DNA from: Paraburkholderia sacchari
GTDB taxonomy: Bacteria > Pseudomonadota > Gammaproteobacteria > Burkholderiales > Burkholderiaceae
Assembly (NCBI RefSeq): GCF_000785435.2
Contig: NZ_JTDB02000001.1
Location: 522,498-586,497, forward strand
Direction: 5' to 3'
Length of the DNA stretch: 64,000 bases
The notes beneath the pieces were generated by a model, which worked only from the letters and a program-made list of their open reading frames with translations, searched no databases and was not told the origin of the DNA. Numbering within the stretch: the first letter of the stretch is position 1; each line of letters starts with the position of its first letter. Positions 7,165 to 25,760 of the stretch are shown piece by piece. Position numbers and translations under genes: made by a program.

Positions 7165-10032
7165 TCAGGCTGGCGTGAGAGTCGACAGCACCGCGACGGG
7201 CAGCGCGCTCAACACCTCGCGCAGAAATAGCACGTTGTTCTGATCGTGCCGAGTCGCGGCGCGGGTTGCGTCGCTCAACCAGTCGTGCAGCGCCGCTGCC
7301 GGGCACGCTCCCGGCAGCGCGACCGCCGTATCGTCCCAGCGCGCGGGTTCGACGAGCGGCAGATCGCCTTCGAGCAGCGCCGCCGCATGCCGCGTGCCGA
7401 TCACCACGGCCCACGTCTCGCCGTGCCGGCGCGCGAATGCAATCGCGTGCGCGGCCTGCGCGCCGCGCACTTCGAGCGGCCAGTACTCGCCTTCGGTCAG
7501 CAATGCCGGTGCACGCGCGCGCAACGCGAGCAGACGCGCAATGACGGCCTGCTTCACGTGCGCATCGCGCCAGTGCGCAAGTTTTGCGGCGGGCGCCTGG
7601 CTGTCCAGCGCCGCCGTGCGCAACGCAAAATCCACGGGCCGCCGGTTGTCCGGATCGACGAGGCTGAAATCCCATAGCTCCGTGCCCTGATAGAGATCGG
7701 GCACGCCGGGCGAACTCAGGCGCAGCACGGTTTGCAGCAGCGTATTGACGGCGCCGGCCGGCGCGATGCGCGCCACGAAGCTGGCGAGTGCCTGCAGGAA
7801 GCCGTCGCGCCGCTGGGGTGCGAGAATGTCGAAGAGAAATGCCTGGCAGTCCGATTCGTAGGTCTCGTCGGGCGCGAGCCAGTTCGTGCGCTGCTTCGCC
7901 TCGCGCAGCGCCTTCAGTTGCCATTGCGCGACCCGCTCGGCCAATTCGCGTACGCGCGCTTCGTCGCTCGCGTCGAGATCGGGCGGCCAGCAGCCCGCCA
8001 GGGTTTGATAGAGCATCGCTTCGGCCGCCGGGCCCGGCGCCCATTCTCCTTCCGCGCACGACGATGACGATGAAGGCGTCGTGTCGTTGCGCCGCTGCGG
8101 CTGGTTCAGCGTTGACCACGCGCGCAGCGTCGCGCTCCATTCGTCGGCGATTTCGCTGAGCACCGCAAGCCGCGCGCGCACGTCCTCGCCGCGCTTGTGG
8201 TCGTGCGTAGCCGTGGTGAGCAAGGCGAACGGGAAGCGGCGCTGGCGCAGCGCATTTGCTGCATGGAAATCCTCGATGCTGCGTGAGAAGTCGTCGGGGT
8301 CCGCGCCTACTTCGTTGCGCGAGAGCAGTCTGCCGTAGCGGTAGAGCGCGGTGTCCTCGGCAGCTTTCGCCGCGAGCGGCGCGGTGAGTTGCGAGAACAG
8401 CGTCAGCGCGGTGCGCTGTGCGATCAGTGCATGACTCAGCGGTGCTGGGCCCTGTGCGGGGTGTCTGGCCGCGCTCGCGTTGTTGCCATTCGTTGCGGCC
8501 GCAGGCGGCGCGTACGCGCCAAGCCAGGCATCGACCTGATCGAGCGAGGCGAGGCTCGCGCGCGGCAGCGCCTTGCGGGCCGCTTGCAGCGCGGGATCGA
8601 AATAGCGGTTGTCCTCGGGGCTGCGCAGGCCGTTCACCGGATAGATGCGATAGACCGGAAAGTGCATCGCCAGTTGCGCGACCACGCGGTGCACGCTCGC
8701 GTAAGTGAAGTCGCGCGTGGCGAGCTGCTCGCGTGCGATGCGGTGCAGTGCGCGCGCCGCGTGATCGAGCTCCGCCGCGAGATACGCGGCCAGCACTTCG
8801 CGGCGCGCATCGAGCGCGACTTGCGCGAAGGCGACGTCCTGCCCCGAGATCGCGGCCCAGCTCGCGGCGAGCGGCGCGGCACCCGCAGGGTCGTGCAGCA
8901 GCGCGCCTACGTCGTTCATGAAGTCGTAACCGGTCGTGCCTTGCACGGGCCAGTCCTCGCGCAGCGGCTCGCCGTGCGCGAGAATTTTTTCGACCACAAT
9001 ATATGGTGGTTGCGCGCGCAACGAAGCGAGCCGCTGGCGCAATCGTTCGCAATACTCGCGCGGATCGGCGAGGCCGTCGATATGATCGATGCGCAGGCCG
9101 TCGATCACGCCATCGGCGTAAAGGCGCAACACGAGTTTGTGCACGGATTCGAACACGTCGTGGCGCTCCACGCGCACGCCCGCGAGCGCGCTGATGTCGA
9201 AGAAGCGCCGCCAGTTCACTTCGTCCGTGGCGGTGCGCCACCATGCAAGCCGGAAGTGCTGGCGCTCTAGCAGCCGGTGCAGGCGCTCGCGCGTGGCGGG
9301 GTGGTTGCCCGCGTGCGCTTGCAGCGCGGCGTCGATGGCGGCGCTGCCTTCGCGCTCGACGAACTCGCGCAGCGCCGCGCGCGCGGTGGCGGCGCGCGCC
9401 TGGTCGTCGGGCTGCGTGGTGAGGCCATGGAACGGCGCGGCAAGCGTCTGGAGCAGGTTGGGATCCACGCAGCTGGCGGCTTGCAGCAGCGTCGCGTAAT
9501 CGGCCGGGCAGATCGGGCAGATGTGCGGGCCGTATTGCACGTAGAAGCGTGCGAGCGCTGCGTCGAACTTCAGCACGATGCGGCCTGAAGCGAGTTCGTC
9601 GCCGTATTGCGCGCCGAGGAACGGCATCAGCACCTTGCCGCGCAGCACCGGGTCGGGCGAATGCCAGTCGACGTCGAAGTAGCGGGCGAACGCGCTATGG
9701 CGTCCCCATTCGAGGATGTCGAGCCACCACGCGTTGTGCGCGCCGCCCACGCCCATGTGGTTGGGCACCAGATCCACGATGAGGCCCATGCCGCGCGCGT
9801 GCAGCGCATCGGCGAGGCGCCGCAGCGCCGCCTCGCCGCCGCGTTCCTCGCTCACGGTGCCGTAGTCGACCGTGTCGTAGCCGTGCAGCGAGCCGGGCTG
9901 CGCGGTCGTGATGGGCGAAAGATAGAGATGGCTCACGCCGAGCGCGGCGAAATAGTCGAGTTGCGCGAGCGCGTCGTCGAACGTGAAGCCCTGATGAAGC
10001 TGCAGGCGCAGCGTGGCGCGTGGGCGTGTCAT
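7165..10032 (-). CDS. treY: Maltooligosyl trehalose synthase
   Basis: GH13_26 enzyme (955 residues). It isomerises the reducing-end alpha-1,4 bond of a maltooligosaccharide to the alpha,alpha-1,1 bond, giving maltooligosyl-trehalose, the substrate of TreZ. Seen motifs: N-terminal TLRLQLHQGFTFDDA, VDLVPNHMGV (region I), GLRIDHIDGLADP (nucleophile Asp), VVEKILAHGEPL (acid Glu), TATHDHKRGEDVRARL (third Asp) and SPGVPDLYQGTE. It is longer than the usual 700-850 residues because of Ala/Asn- and Ser-rich inserts, one near NGNNASAARHP and one near NDTTPSSSSS. Its ATG overlaps the malQ stop by 4 bp (ATGA), and it is the last gene of the operon. Confidence 0.95.
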   Translation of the reverse strand: MTRPRATLRLQLHQGFTFDDALAQLDYFAALGVSHLYLSPITTAQPGSLHGYDTVDYGTVSEERGGEAALRRLADALHARGMGLIVDLVPNHMGVGGAHNAWWLDILEWGRHSAFARYFDVDWHSPDPVLRGKVLMPFLGAQYGDELASGRIVLKFDAALARFYVQYGPHICPICPADYATLLQAASCVDPNLLQTLAAPFHGLTTQPDDQARAATARAALREFVEREGSAAIDAALQAHAGNHPATRERLHRLLERQHFRLAWWRTATDEVNWRRFFDISALAGVRVERHDVFESVHKLVLRLYADGVIDGLRIDHIDGLADPREYCERLRQRLASLRAQPPYIVVEKILAHGEPLREDWPVQGTTGYDFMNDVGALLHDPAGAAPLAASWAAISGQDVAFAQVALDARREVLAAYLAAELDHAARALHRIAREQLATRDFTYASVHRVVAQLAMHFPVYRIYPVNGLRSPEDNRYFDPALQAARKALPRASLASLDQVDAWLGAYAPPAAATNGNNASAARHPAQGPAPLSHALIAQRTALTLFSQLTAPLAAKAAEDTALYRYGRLLSRNEVGADPDDFSRSIEDFHAANALRQRRFPFALLTTATHDHKRGEDVRARLAVLSEIADEWSATLRAWSTLNQPQRRNDTTPSSSSSCAEGEWAPGPAAEAMLYQTLAGCWPPDLDASDEARVRELAERVAQWQLKALREAKQRTNWLAPDETYESDCQAFLFDILAPQRRDGFLQALASFVARIAPAGAVNTLLQTVLRLSSPGVPDLYQGTELWDFSLVDPDNRRPVDFALRTAALDSQAPAAKLAHWRDAHVKQAVIARLLALRARAPALLTEGEYWPLEVRGAQAAHAIAFARRHGETWAVVIGTRHAAALLEGDLPLVEPARWDDTAVALPGACPAAALHDWLSDATRAATRHDQNNVLFLREVLSALPVAVLSTLTPA

Positions 10033-12284
10033 GGCTCGGAGCGCATCGAAGGCGCGGCCGGCGTATCGCCCGGGCTCGCGGAGGTGCCGCCTGCTGCTGC
10101 TGTTGCCGCGACGGCTTCAGTTTCAATTCCTGCGGCCAGCGCCCGCGCGCGCACAACGGTCCGCACGCGCGCGGCGAACGCAGGATCGTCGAACAGGGCG
10201 TCGACGGGCAGCGGCAGGCGGCGGCGCCAGTTCGGATGCTCGTCGATCGAGCCCGGCAGGTTCGGTTGATCGGCGAGGCCGAGCAGGTCTTCGAGCGGGC
10301 AGGTCACGAGCGGGCTCGCACTCGCCGCCACGTAGCCGAGCGCGCCGTCCACGGGCGCATTCTCAGCCGATGGCCCAGGCTCGGCGGCGTCGCGCGGCGC
10401 GAAGCCAGTGTCCTGCAGCGCGAGCCACAGCGCGGCGCGGTCGGCGGCGCGCTGGGTGTGTTCGAGCGCGACGGGGTCGCGCCCGTCCGCGCGCGCGAGC
10501 GTCTGGCCGATGCGGTTGCGCCAGTCGATGTCGCTGCCGCTCCACCAGCCCGCGACGGTCGGCAAATCGTGCGTGGTGGCGGTGGCTACGCAGTTCGTGG
10601 CGTAGCGCCCTGGCGCGAGAAACGCGCTGCCCTCGCGCTCGAACCACAGCACGCGGATGCCGTAGAGCCCATGCGCGGCGAGCCGCTCGCGCAAGCCCGG
10701 CGGCACGGTGCCGAGATCCTCGCCGATCACAATGGCGCGGTGCCGCCACGATTCGAGCGCGATGAGCCGCACGAGGTCGTCGAATGGATAGCGCAGATAC
10801 GCGCCGTGTTGCGCGCTTTCGCCTTCGGGCACGAGCCACAGGCGCCGCAGGCCCAGGATGTGGTCGATGCGCACGCCGCCCGCGTGCGCGAACGCGGCGC
10901 GCAGCATGGCGATGAATGCGCGAAAGCCGGTGTTGTGCATCGCGCGTGGCGAAAATGTGGTGAGGCCCCAGCTCTGCCCCGCCTGATTGAAGAGGTCGGG
11001 GGGCGCGCCCACGGAGACGCGCTGCAGCATGTCGTCGGGCTGCGCCCACGCCTGCGAACCTGCGCCGTCGCAGCCCACAGCGAGATCCGCGACCAGGCCG
11101 ACCGCCATGCCGGCCTCGCGCGCTTCGCGTTGCGCGCGCGCGAGACCTTCCGCCGCGAGCCATTGCAGGAAGCGGTGGAAGTCCACGTCGCGCCGGTGCG
11201 TCGCGGCGAAGCGCGCGACGTCCTCGCTGCGCGGATCGCGCAAGGGCGCAGGCCAATCGCGCCAGTGACGCGCTCCGCCGGGCTCCTTGAGCATCGCTGC
11301 ATGGAGCACTTCGAAGCGCGCATGGTCTTCGAGCGCTTCGCCGCCGCGCGCGCAGAACGCCTCGAATGCCTTGGCGTGTGGCGAATCGCTGGCGCGTTCC
11401 GTATCGTCGAAGCGATCGAAGAGCGCGCGCAGCGTCGCGAGCTTGAGCGGCAGCGCACGCGTCCAGTCGATGAGCGGCAGCGCTTCGAGTTCGCGCGAGG
11501 TGTCGCTCGATTGCGCGGCTTCGCGCATGGCTTCGTGCGCGGCCTGTGGGCCGAACACCGCTGCTGGATCGACATGCGCGACGTTGAGCCAGAGCCGCGA
11601 GGAAGGCGAGTAAGGACTGAAGTGGCCCGGATCCGCGCTGAACATCGCATGCGTGGGGCTGACCGCGAGCGCGTGCGCGCCGCGCTGCGCGCTCTGCGTC
11701 GCGAGCGTAGCGAGCGCGCTGTAGTCGCCAATTCCGCCATCGCCATTGCGTCGGAGTCCATACAATTGTGCCGCGATACCCCAGATCGGCGGCACGCGCG
11801 CGGCGTCACCGTGGAGCGCGCGCCATGCGTCGCCGAGCGTATGGCAGCGCGGCGGCGCGACGGCGATCGTCAGGCGGTGATCGTGGACCGTGAGCGTGTG
11901 ATAGCCGGGTTCGGAAAGCGGCGCGAGCAGCGCGGGCGCGTCGCGCGGCGCAGTGAAGCGGCCTTCGATATGCCCGCCGTTTTCCAGATCGATGCGATAG
12001 TGGCTGCCCGTGCGCACCGCCGAAGCCGGCAATTCAATCGCGCTCTCGAATTCGGCGGTGATGAGCGGCGGCAGGCGCCGCGACGACTGCTCCGCGTTCA
12101 GGGCCGAAGTGCTGTGACGCATCTGCGTGGCGTTCGCGCAGGGCAGGCCCGCGCATTCGAGCAGCGCGGCGAGCGTGCTGTCGGGCACGCGCTGCGCGAT
12201 GCCGCGCGCGTCGGTCCACTCGACCGCGAAGCCCGCGCGTTGCGCGAGCTGGGCGAGCGTCTCGCTGCGGCGCGCGGTGCTCAT
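10029..12284 (-). CDS. malQ: 4-alpha-glucanotransferase (amylomaltase)
   Basis: GH77 disproportionating enzyme (751 residues). It moves maltodextrin segments between chains, lengthening short products so that other enzymes can use them. Motifs: GVRIDHILGLRRLW (nucleophile Asp), VIGEDLGTVP (acid Glu), TTHDLPTVAGWW (third Asp), and the MalQ-specific PIWGIAAQLYGLRR. The start MSTARRSETLAQLAQRAG at 12284 is chosen over an open upstream extension because it makes an ATGA overlap with the treZ stop. The Ala/Thr-rich C-terminal ~35 residues look like an unstructured tail. Within the operon it probably recycles short dextrins left by GlgX and TreZ. Confidence 0.94.
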   Translation of the reverse strand: MSTARRSETLAQLAQRAGFAVEWTDARGIAQRVPDSTLAALLECAGLPCANATQMRHSTSALNAEQSSRRLPPLITAEFESAIELPASAVRTGSHYRIDLENGGHIEGRFTAPRDAPALLAPLSEPGYHTLTVHDHRLTIAVAPPRCHTLGDAWRALHGDAARVPPIWGIAAQLYGLRRNGDGGIGDYSALATLATQSAQRGAHALAVSPTHAMFSADPGHFSPYSPSSRLWLNVAHVDPAAVFGPQAAHEAMREAAQSSDTSRELEALPLIDWTRALPLKLATLRALFDRFDDTERASDSPHAKAFEAFCARGGEALEDHARFEVLHAAMLKEPGGARHWRDWPAPLRDPRSEDVARFAATHRRDVDFHRFLQWLAAEGLARAQREAREAGMAVGLVADLAVGCDGAGSQAWAQPDDMLQRVSVGAPPDLFNQAGQSWGLTTFSPRAMHNTGFRAFIAMLRAAFAHAGGVRIDHILGLRRLWLVPEGESAQHGAYLRYPFDDLVRLIALESWRHRAIVIGEDLGTVPPGLRERLAAHGLYGIRVLWFEREGSAFLAPGRYATNCVATATTHDLPTVAGWWSGSDIDWRNRIGQTLARADGRDPVALEHTQRAADRAALWLALQDTGFAPRDAAEPGPSAENAPVDGALGYVAASASPLVTCPLEDLLGLADQPNLPGSIDEHPNWRRRLPLPVDALFDDPAFAARVRTVVRARALAAGIETEAVAATAAAGGTSASPGDTPAAPSMRSEP

Positions 12285-14179
12285 GCGAGCGGTTCCTCGC
12301 GCCGCATCACGCGCGCGTCGTGATGGAGCGCGTACTCGGACACTGCGCCGGTGAGCCATGCCACGCACGAGCTTTCAGGCAGCACGCCGCGATCGGTGAT
12401 ATCGCGCGCGCGCTCGGGCGTTTCGAAGATGACCATGCCGTCAGGCTGGGCGCCGAGCGGCGCGCCTTCCTGGCCGAGGTTCAGGGCGATGGTCCAGGTC
12501 TCGCCATCGGCGAGACGCCAGCGCGCGACGAGCGCATTCAGCGCGTTGCCGGCGTCGTCGACAAGCACGGTCGCGCCGAGCGGCCGCGCATCGTGCAGGC
12601 GTGGCATCAAAAGGCGCGCGCGAACGGCGAGCGCGGACTTGTAGAAGTGCATCCACGCGCGCCGTTCGTCGTCGAGCGGCGCGTCCGCTGGCGGCGACGA
12701 ATTCACGAAGGTTTGCGGATCGTTCGGATCGGGAATCTGTTCGCGCCGCGCCGCGTCGCTGAATGCGCTGAACGCCGCGAATTCCTTGCGGCGGCCTTCG
12801 CGCACAGCTTTGGCGAGTTCGCCTTCGAACGCGGTGAAGAACTGGAACGGCTGTGTCGAGCCGTATTCCTCCTCCATGAACAGCAGCGGAATCTGCGGCG
12901 AGAGCAGCAGCAGCGCCGTGGCTGCGCGCAGCGCGCCATCGTCGCTCAGTGCGCGCAGGCGTTCGCCCATTGCGCGGTTGCCGATCTGATCGTGGTTCTG
13001 CAGGAACATCACGAACGCGGTGGGCGGCAGATGCGCGCTGGGCTCGCCGCGCGGCGCGTCAGCATGCACCGGCGACGGGTCGCCCTGGTAGGCGAAGCCT
13101 TCGCCGAGCACGCGCGCGAGGTGGCGGATCGGGTTGTTGGCGAAAGCGCGGTAATAGCCCTCCGATTCGCTGGTCAGCATGACGTGCAGCGCGTGATGCG
13201 CGTCGTCGTTCCACTGCGCGTCGAAATGCGCTTCGAGCAGATTGGCTTCGTTGTGCTCGTTTTCCAGCACGAGATGCACATGGCGGTCGGGCTCCACGCG
13301 CGCATGCACGTGGTCGGCGAGCTCGCGCAGCCACTCGGGGTTGTCGATGGCGTGCGCGGCGTCGATGCGCAGGCCGTCGAAACGGTATTCGGTGAGCCAG
13401 TAGAGCGCGTTGTCGCTGTAGAAGTCGCGCACCTCGGGCCGCGAGAAATCGAGCGCGTCGCCCCACGGCGTGCGCTTGCCGGCCTTGAAGAACGGCTTCG
13501 CGTAGTGGCCGAGCCAGTTGCCATCCGGGCCGAAGTGGTTGTAGACCACGTCGAGGAACACCTGGAGCCCCAGGCCGTGCGCTGCGTCGATGAGCGCCTT
13601 GAGTTCGTCGGGCGTGCCGTAGGCCGCGTGCGGCGCGTAGGGCAGTACCACGTCGTAGCCCCAGCCGCGCTCGCCCGGGTAGTCGTTCAGCGGCATCAGT
13701 TCGATGGCCGTGATGCCGATGTCGGCGAGCGCGGGCAAGCGCTTCATGACGCCGCGATAGCCGCCCAGCGCGCCTACGTGCAGCTCGTAAAGGACTGTCT
13801 CTTCCCATGGGCGGCCGCGCCAGTGCGTGTGCCGCCAGGCGTAGCCGCGCGCGTCGAGCACTTCGCTCGGCCCATGCACGCCCTGGGGCTGGAAGCGCGA
13901 AGCGGGGTCGGGTACGAGTTGGCCCGCGCCGATACGATAGCGGTATAACGTGCCGGAACCGCACTGCGCCTGCGCCTCATACCAGCCGTTGCCGGTGGGC
14001 GTCATGTCGATCGGCGCGCAGGCCTCGTTTTCGAACACCAGCTGCACCTTGCCGCACGAGGGCGCCCAGAAACGAAAGCGCGTGTGCGGCTGCGCGTGCG
14101 CGGCCCCCGTCAACTGCGCGCCGAACGGCAGGCAGTGCATGTAATGGCGGACGTGCGGATCATGCGATAGCGTGGCCAT
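12281..14179 (-). CDS. treZ: Malto-oligosyltrehalose trehalohydrolase
   Basis: GH13_10 enzyme (632 residues) that cuts the alpha-1,4 bond next to the terminal trehalose made by TreY and so releases free trehalose. An N-terminal carbohydrate-binding-like domain (res 16-105, FGAQLTGAAH, RFRFWAPSCGKVQLVF) precedes the barrel. Catalytic residues are D273 in GLRIDAAHAID, E306 in LVLENEHNEA and D397 in LQNHDQIGNRAMG. LFMEEEYGSTQPFQFF is characteristic of TreZ. The ATG at 14179, preceded by AGGAAT, is preferred over an Arg-rich upstream extension. The gene lies 13 bp after glgX and overlaps malQ by 4 bp. Confidence 0.95.
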   Translation of the reverse strand: MATLSHDPHVRHYMHCLPFGAQLTGAAHAQPHTRFRFWAPSCGKVQLVFENEACAPIDMTPTGNGWYEAQAQCGSGTLYRYRIGAGQLVPDPASRFQPQGVHGPSEVLDARGYAWRHTHWRGRPWEETVLYELHVGALGGYRGVMKRLPALADIGITAIELMPLNDYPGERGWGYDVVLPYAPHAAYGTPDELKALIDAAHGLGLQVFLDVVYNHFGPDGNWLGHYAKPFFKAGKRTPWGDALDFSRPEVRDFYSDNALYWLTEYRFDGLRIDAAHAIDNPEWLRELADHVHARVEPDRHVHLVLENEHNEANLLEAHFDAQWNDDAHHALHVMLTSESEGYYRAFANNPIRHLARVLGEGFAYQGDPSPVHADAPRGEPSAHLPPTAFVMFLQNHDQIGNRAMGERLRALSDDGALRAATALLLLSPQIPLLFMEEEYGSTQPFQFFTAFEGELAKAVREGRRKEFAAFSAFSDAARREQIPDPNDPQTFVNSSPPADAPLDDERRAWMHFYKSALAVRARLLMPRLHDARPLGATVLVDDAGNALNALVARWRLADGETWTIALNLGQEGAPLGAQPDGMVIFETPERARDITDRGVLPESSCVAWLTGAVSEYALHHDARVMRREEPLA

Positions 14180-14192
14180 GGCCGATTCCTGT

Positions 14193-16451
<2,259 letters not shown>

Positions 16452-16529
16452 GTCGATGCTCCTTCTCGTGCTTCTTGTATTGCATCGGATTCCTGATGGA
16501 TTTTTGGCGGACGCGGCGTGTGCGAATCG

Positions 16530-22223
<5,694 letters not shown>

Positions 22224-22227
<4 letters not shown>

Positions 22228-25200
22228 GTCGCTCCTCCGGGCGGGAAGTCCTGGTCCAGTTCGGGGTGACCTTCGATATGCGGCTCGTCCGCGGTTTCCA
22301 AGGTTGCGGTTTCGCGCGGCAGTCCGTCGAAGGGCGCGATGCGCCAGATCGCGAATGGCCGCGCGTGCGGATCGAGCCGCACATGCTGCCAGCGGCCTTG
22401 CCATTCGAAGCGCTCGCCCGTGATTTCGTCGACCACGGCCAGGCGCGCGCGATCGTCGATCTTCCAGTGCTGGAAGGTCGCCCACGAAAGTTCGAAGTCG
22501 GCGCCTTGCTCGGCGTGGGGGTCGAGATTGATCGCCACTACGACCACGTTATCGCGCGCGGGCGTGGCTTTCTCGAAGCACAGCATGGCTTCGCTGTGTG
22601 TGGTCAGGAAGGTGATGCCCAAGTGCGTCTGCAGCGCGGGATTCGCGCGGCGGATGCGGTTGAGCGCGGTGATCTCCGGAACGATGTTGCCGGGCCGGTT
22701 CCAGTCCCACGCACGCAGCTGGTATTTTTCGGAGTCCAGATATTCTTCGCTGTTGGGTAATGCGCGCGCTTCGCAGAGTTCGAAGCCGCTATAGGCGCCC
22801 CACAGGCCAGAGAGCAGCGAGGCCAGCGCCGCGCGGATCAGGTGGCTCGAACGCGCGCCGCTTTGCAGATAGCGCGGGTTGATGTCGGGCGTGTTGACGA
22901 AGAAGTTGGGCCGGTAGAAGTCGCGCACCGCGGTCTGCGTGAGCTCGGTGAGGTAGTCGATGAAATCGCGCTTGGACTCGCGCCACGTGAAGTACGTGTA
23001 CGACTGCGAAAAACCGATCTTGGCGAGCCGGTACATCAGGCGCGGGCGTGTGAAGGCCTCGGAGAGAAAGATCACGTCGGGGTGGCGCGCGCGCACGTCG
23101 GCGATCATCCATTCCCAGAACGGCAGCGGCTTGGTGTGCGGATTGTCGACGCGGAAGATGCGCACGCCGTGGTTCACCCAGAACAGGATCGCATCGCGCA
23201 GCGCGAGCCAGAGGTCGGGCTTCGCGTCGTGCGCATAGAACTCGGGGTTCACGATGTCCTGGTATTTCTTCGGCGGATTCTCGGCATAGCGCAGCGTGCC
23301 GTCGGGCCGCCACGCGAACCAGCCCGGGTGCGCCTTGAGCCACGGATGATCGGGCGAGCACTGAATCGCGAAATCGAGCGCGATTTCAAGGCCGTTCCGA
23401 TGCGCGGCGCTCACCATGCGGCGGAAGTCGTCGAGCGTGCCAAGCTGCGGATGCACGGCAGTGTGGCCGCCTTCGGCCGCGCCGATCGCGTAGGGGCTGC
23501 CCACGTCGCCGGGCTGCGCGGTGAGCGAGTTGTTGCGGCCCTTGCGGTTGGCAAGACCGATCGGATGGATGGGCGGGAAGTACAGCACGTCGAAGCCCAT
23601 GTCGCGGATGCGCGGCATCTTCGCGATCACATCGTCGAAGGTGCCGTGGCGCGTTTCGTCGTCGCTCATCGAGCGCGGGAAGATCTCGTACCAGCTCGCG
23701 TAGCGCGCTGCGCCGCGTTCGGCGTCCACGCGCTGCACCTGCGCGTCGCGCGTGAGGAACGGGCGATGCCGGGCCGCGCGCACGGCGGCGGCCGTGGCGG
23801 GCGCGGCTAGCAGAGCGCAGCGCGGTTCTGTGTCGGCGCTTACGAAGCGCTTCACGAGCGCCTCGAGTGCATCGTGTGCGTGCGTGGGGCCGCTTGGCTC
23901 GTCCTCGCCCGAGGTTCGCGCCGTCGCGAGCACGAGTGCGAGCAGGCGGCTCGCTTCTTCGAGTTCGAGGTCGACGGGCTGATGCACCGCGCGCTTCTTC
24001 AGCAGATGATCGACGAGCGAAGCGAAGTCGTCGCGCCACGCGATTACGACGAATTCATAGCGTCCCACGCGTTCGAGCGGAAAGTGGCCGCTCCACAGGT
24101 CGGTGCCGGCGGGCTGCATCGGCGTCATCGGCGCTTCGTGCCACGCGGTCTCGTCGGCGGCGCGCCAGAGGACGGCGGCGTCGATGCGATCGTGACCCTC
24201 GGCAAAGATCGCCGCGCGCACTTCGCAGCGCTCGCCTACCACGCGCTTCGCGACGAAGCGGCCATGATCGACCGAAGGCTCCACGCTTTCGATGGCGATG
24301 CGCGGCGCAGCGATCGCTTCGAGCACGCTCTTGTGACCGCTCGTGGGCGACTTCGCGAGGTCCTCGGGCGGTGCGAGCGTGACCATCGGACTCGCCAGCG
24401 CGCCAAACATCCAGCACGCGCCTGCGGGCAGCGTGAAGGTTTCGGGCACGGCGCTCGCGTCGCGAAGTGCGCTTGCGCTCGGGCGCTCGCCGCGCAGCGT
24501 TTGTGCGTCGAGCGGAGTGAAGCGCGTGAAGCCGCCGGGTACGCCGTCGAGCAGATGCGCCATGTTCACGCGCACGGGCGCATCGAGCGAAGGATTGACG
24601 AGCGTGAGCAGCGCTTCGCCGGACTCGCGCAGGTCGGCGTGGTCGCCGCGCAGCAGCGCGGCCACGGGCGCGCCGGGACCGTTGAGCGCGCGCAGTTCGC
24701 CGTTGGTCTGGAGCGTCCACGTTTCGCGCTGCAATGCGTTGGCGTGCGCGATATCGGCGCTGAGGTCGAGCGGCGCACGCGTTTTCGCGGCTTCCCATGC
24801 GTGCGCGTCGTGCGTTTGCGTGTCGTGGCCGATCGTTTCGTCGATACCGTATTCGAAGCCCATCGGCACGAGCCAGCCGGTTCCCGTCGCCGCCGCCGCG
24901 CGCAGCATGCGGCGGCAGGCGCGCTCGACGGTGCGCAGGTCCAATGCCGCGCCGTGTTCGCGCAAATCGTGAATGAGGCGCGGGCCGTACGGCGCCTCGG
25001 GAAACGCGATGGGCGAGCCCACGCGCTGCACGACCGCGTGTTCCTCGACGAGCCAGCTCGACGAAAAATCCCACCAGCGCAGCGACGTGAACGCGGCGTC
25101 GAAGCCAGCGTGCTCGAGCCGCGCGAGATCATCGCGCGCAAGGCCCGGCGTGGCCGCGAGCCAGCGCGTTTGCGGATGGCTCGCGCGCACCGCGTCGAAG

Positions 25201-25760
25201 ATCGCGCGCAGCACGTTGGCCGGCACGCGATGCGGCGAATCGATGCGAAAGCCGCCGATGCCCGCATCGGCGAGACGGCTCGCGAGCTGCGTCCACCATA
25301 TCGCGAGCGGCGCGCCCGCGTGCGCGAAGTCGGCATAGGCGACGTTGGCGTCGCGATGGCCGTGGCGCGGGTCGAGCCGCGCGTCCTCGGGCTCGAACGG
25401 ATGGAACCATTCGGGATGCTCCGCGTGGAGCGCGCCGTGGGCAGCCGTGCGGTCGAGCGTGAGGTCGGCGAGCAGCGTGATGCCGCGCGAGCGCGCGGCG
25501 GACGCGAGCAGGCGCAAGGTCTCGTCCATGGGCTCTTGCGTGCCGAAGGCGGGATGCAGGCGTGTGTGATCGGCGACGACGCGGTCGTCGCCCGTGGCGC
25601 CCGATGTTGCGATGCCCGGCGCGAACAATGCGCCTATCAGGACGTGGTCGAAGCCGAGCGAGGCCGCGTGCGCGAATTGCGCGGGCCACGCGTCGAGTGC
25701 TCCGACGAGGACGGAATGAACGAAATAGATCCGCGGCGCATAGGCGTGGGGAGCTTCCAT
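22224..25760 (-). CDS. glgE: Alpha-1,4-glucan:maltose-1-phosphate maltosyltransferase with extra N-terminal GH13-like half
   Basis: GlgE (GH13_3) adds maltosyl units from maltose-1-phosphate to growing alpha-1,4-glucan. The canonical enzyme starts near residue 487 (RIAIESVEPSVDHGRFVAKR, domain N/S). Its barrel has DFAIQCSPDHPW, nucleophile D872 in FRVDNPHTKP, acid E901 in FLSEAFTRPR and D959 in NTPDINPRY, all intact. Ahead of it is an unusual 480-residue region that also looks like a GlgE-type barrel but has lost the acid residue (LAATPG instead of LSEAFT). Total length is 1178 residues, against roughly 650-700 for ordinary GlgE. The start MEAPHAYAPRIYF at 25760 is where family-like sequence begins; the frame is open further upstream, but that stretch is non-conserved and Arg-rich. 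First gene of the operon. Confidence 0.93.

Noticed and set aside
12320..13948. 542-codon open frame opposite treZ
   Set aside because: Antisense shadow with no motif and no start signal.
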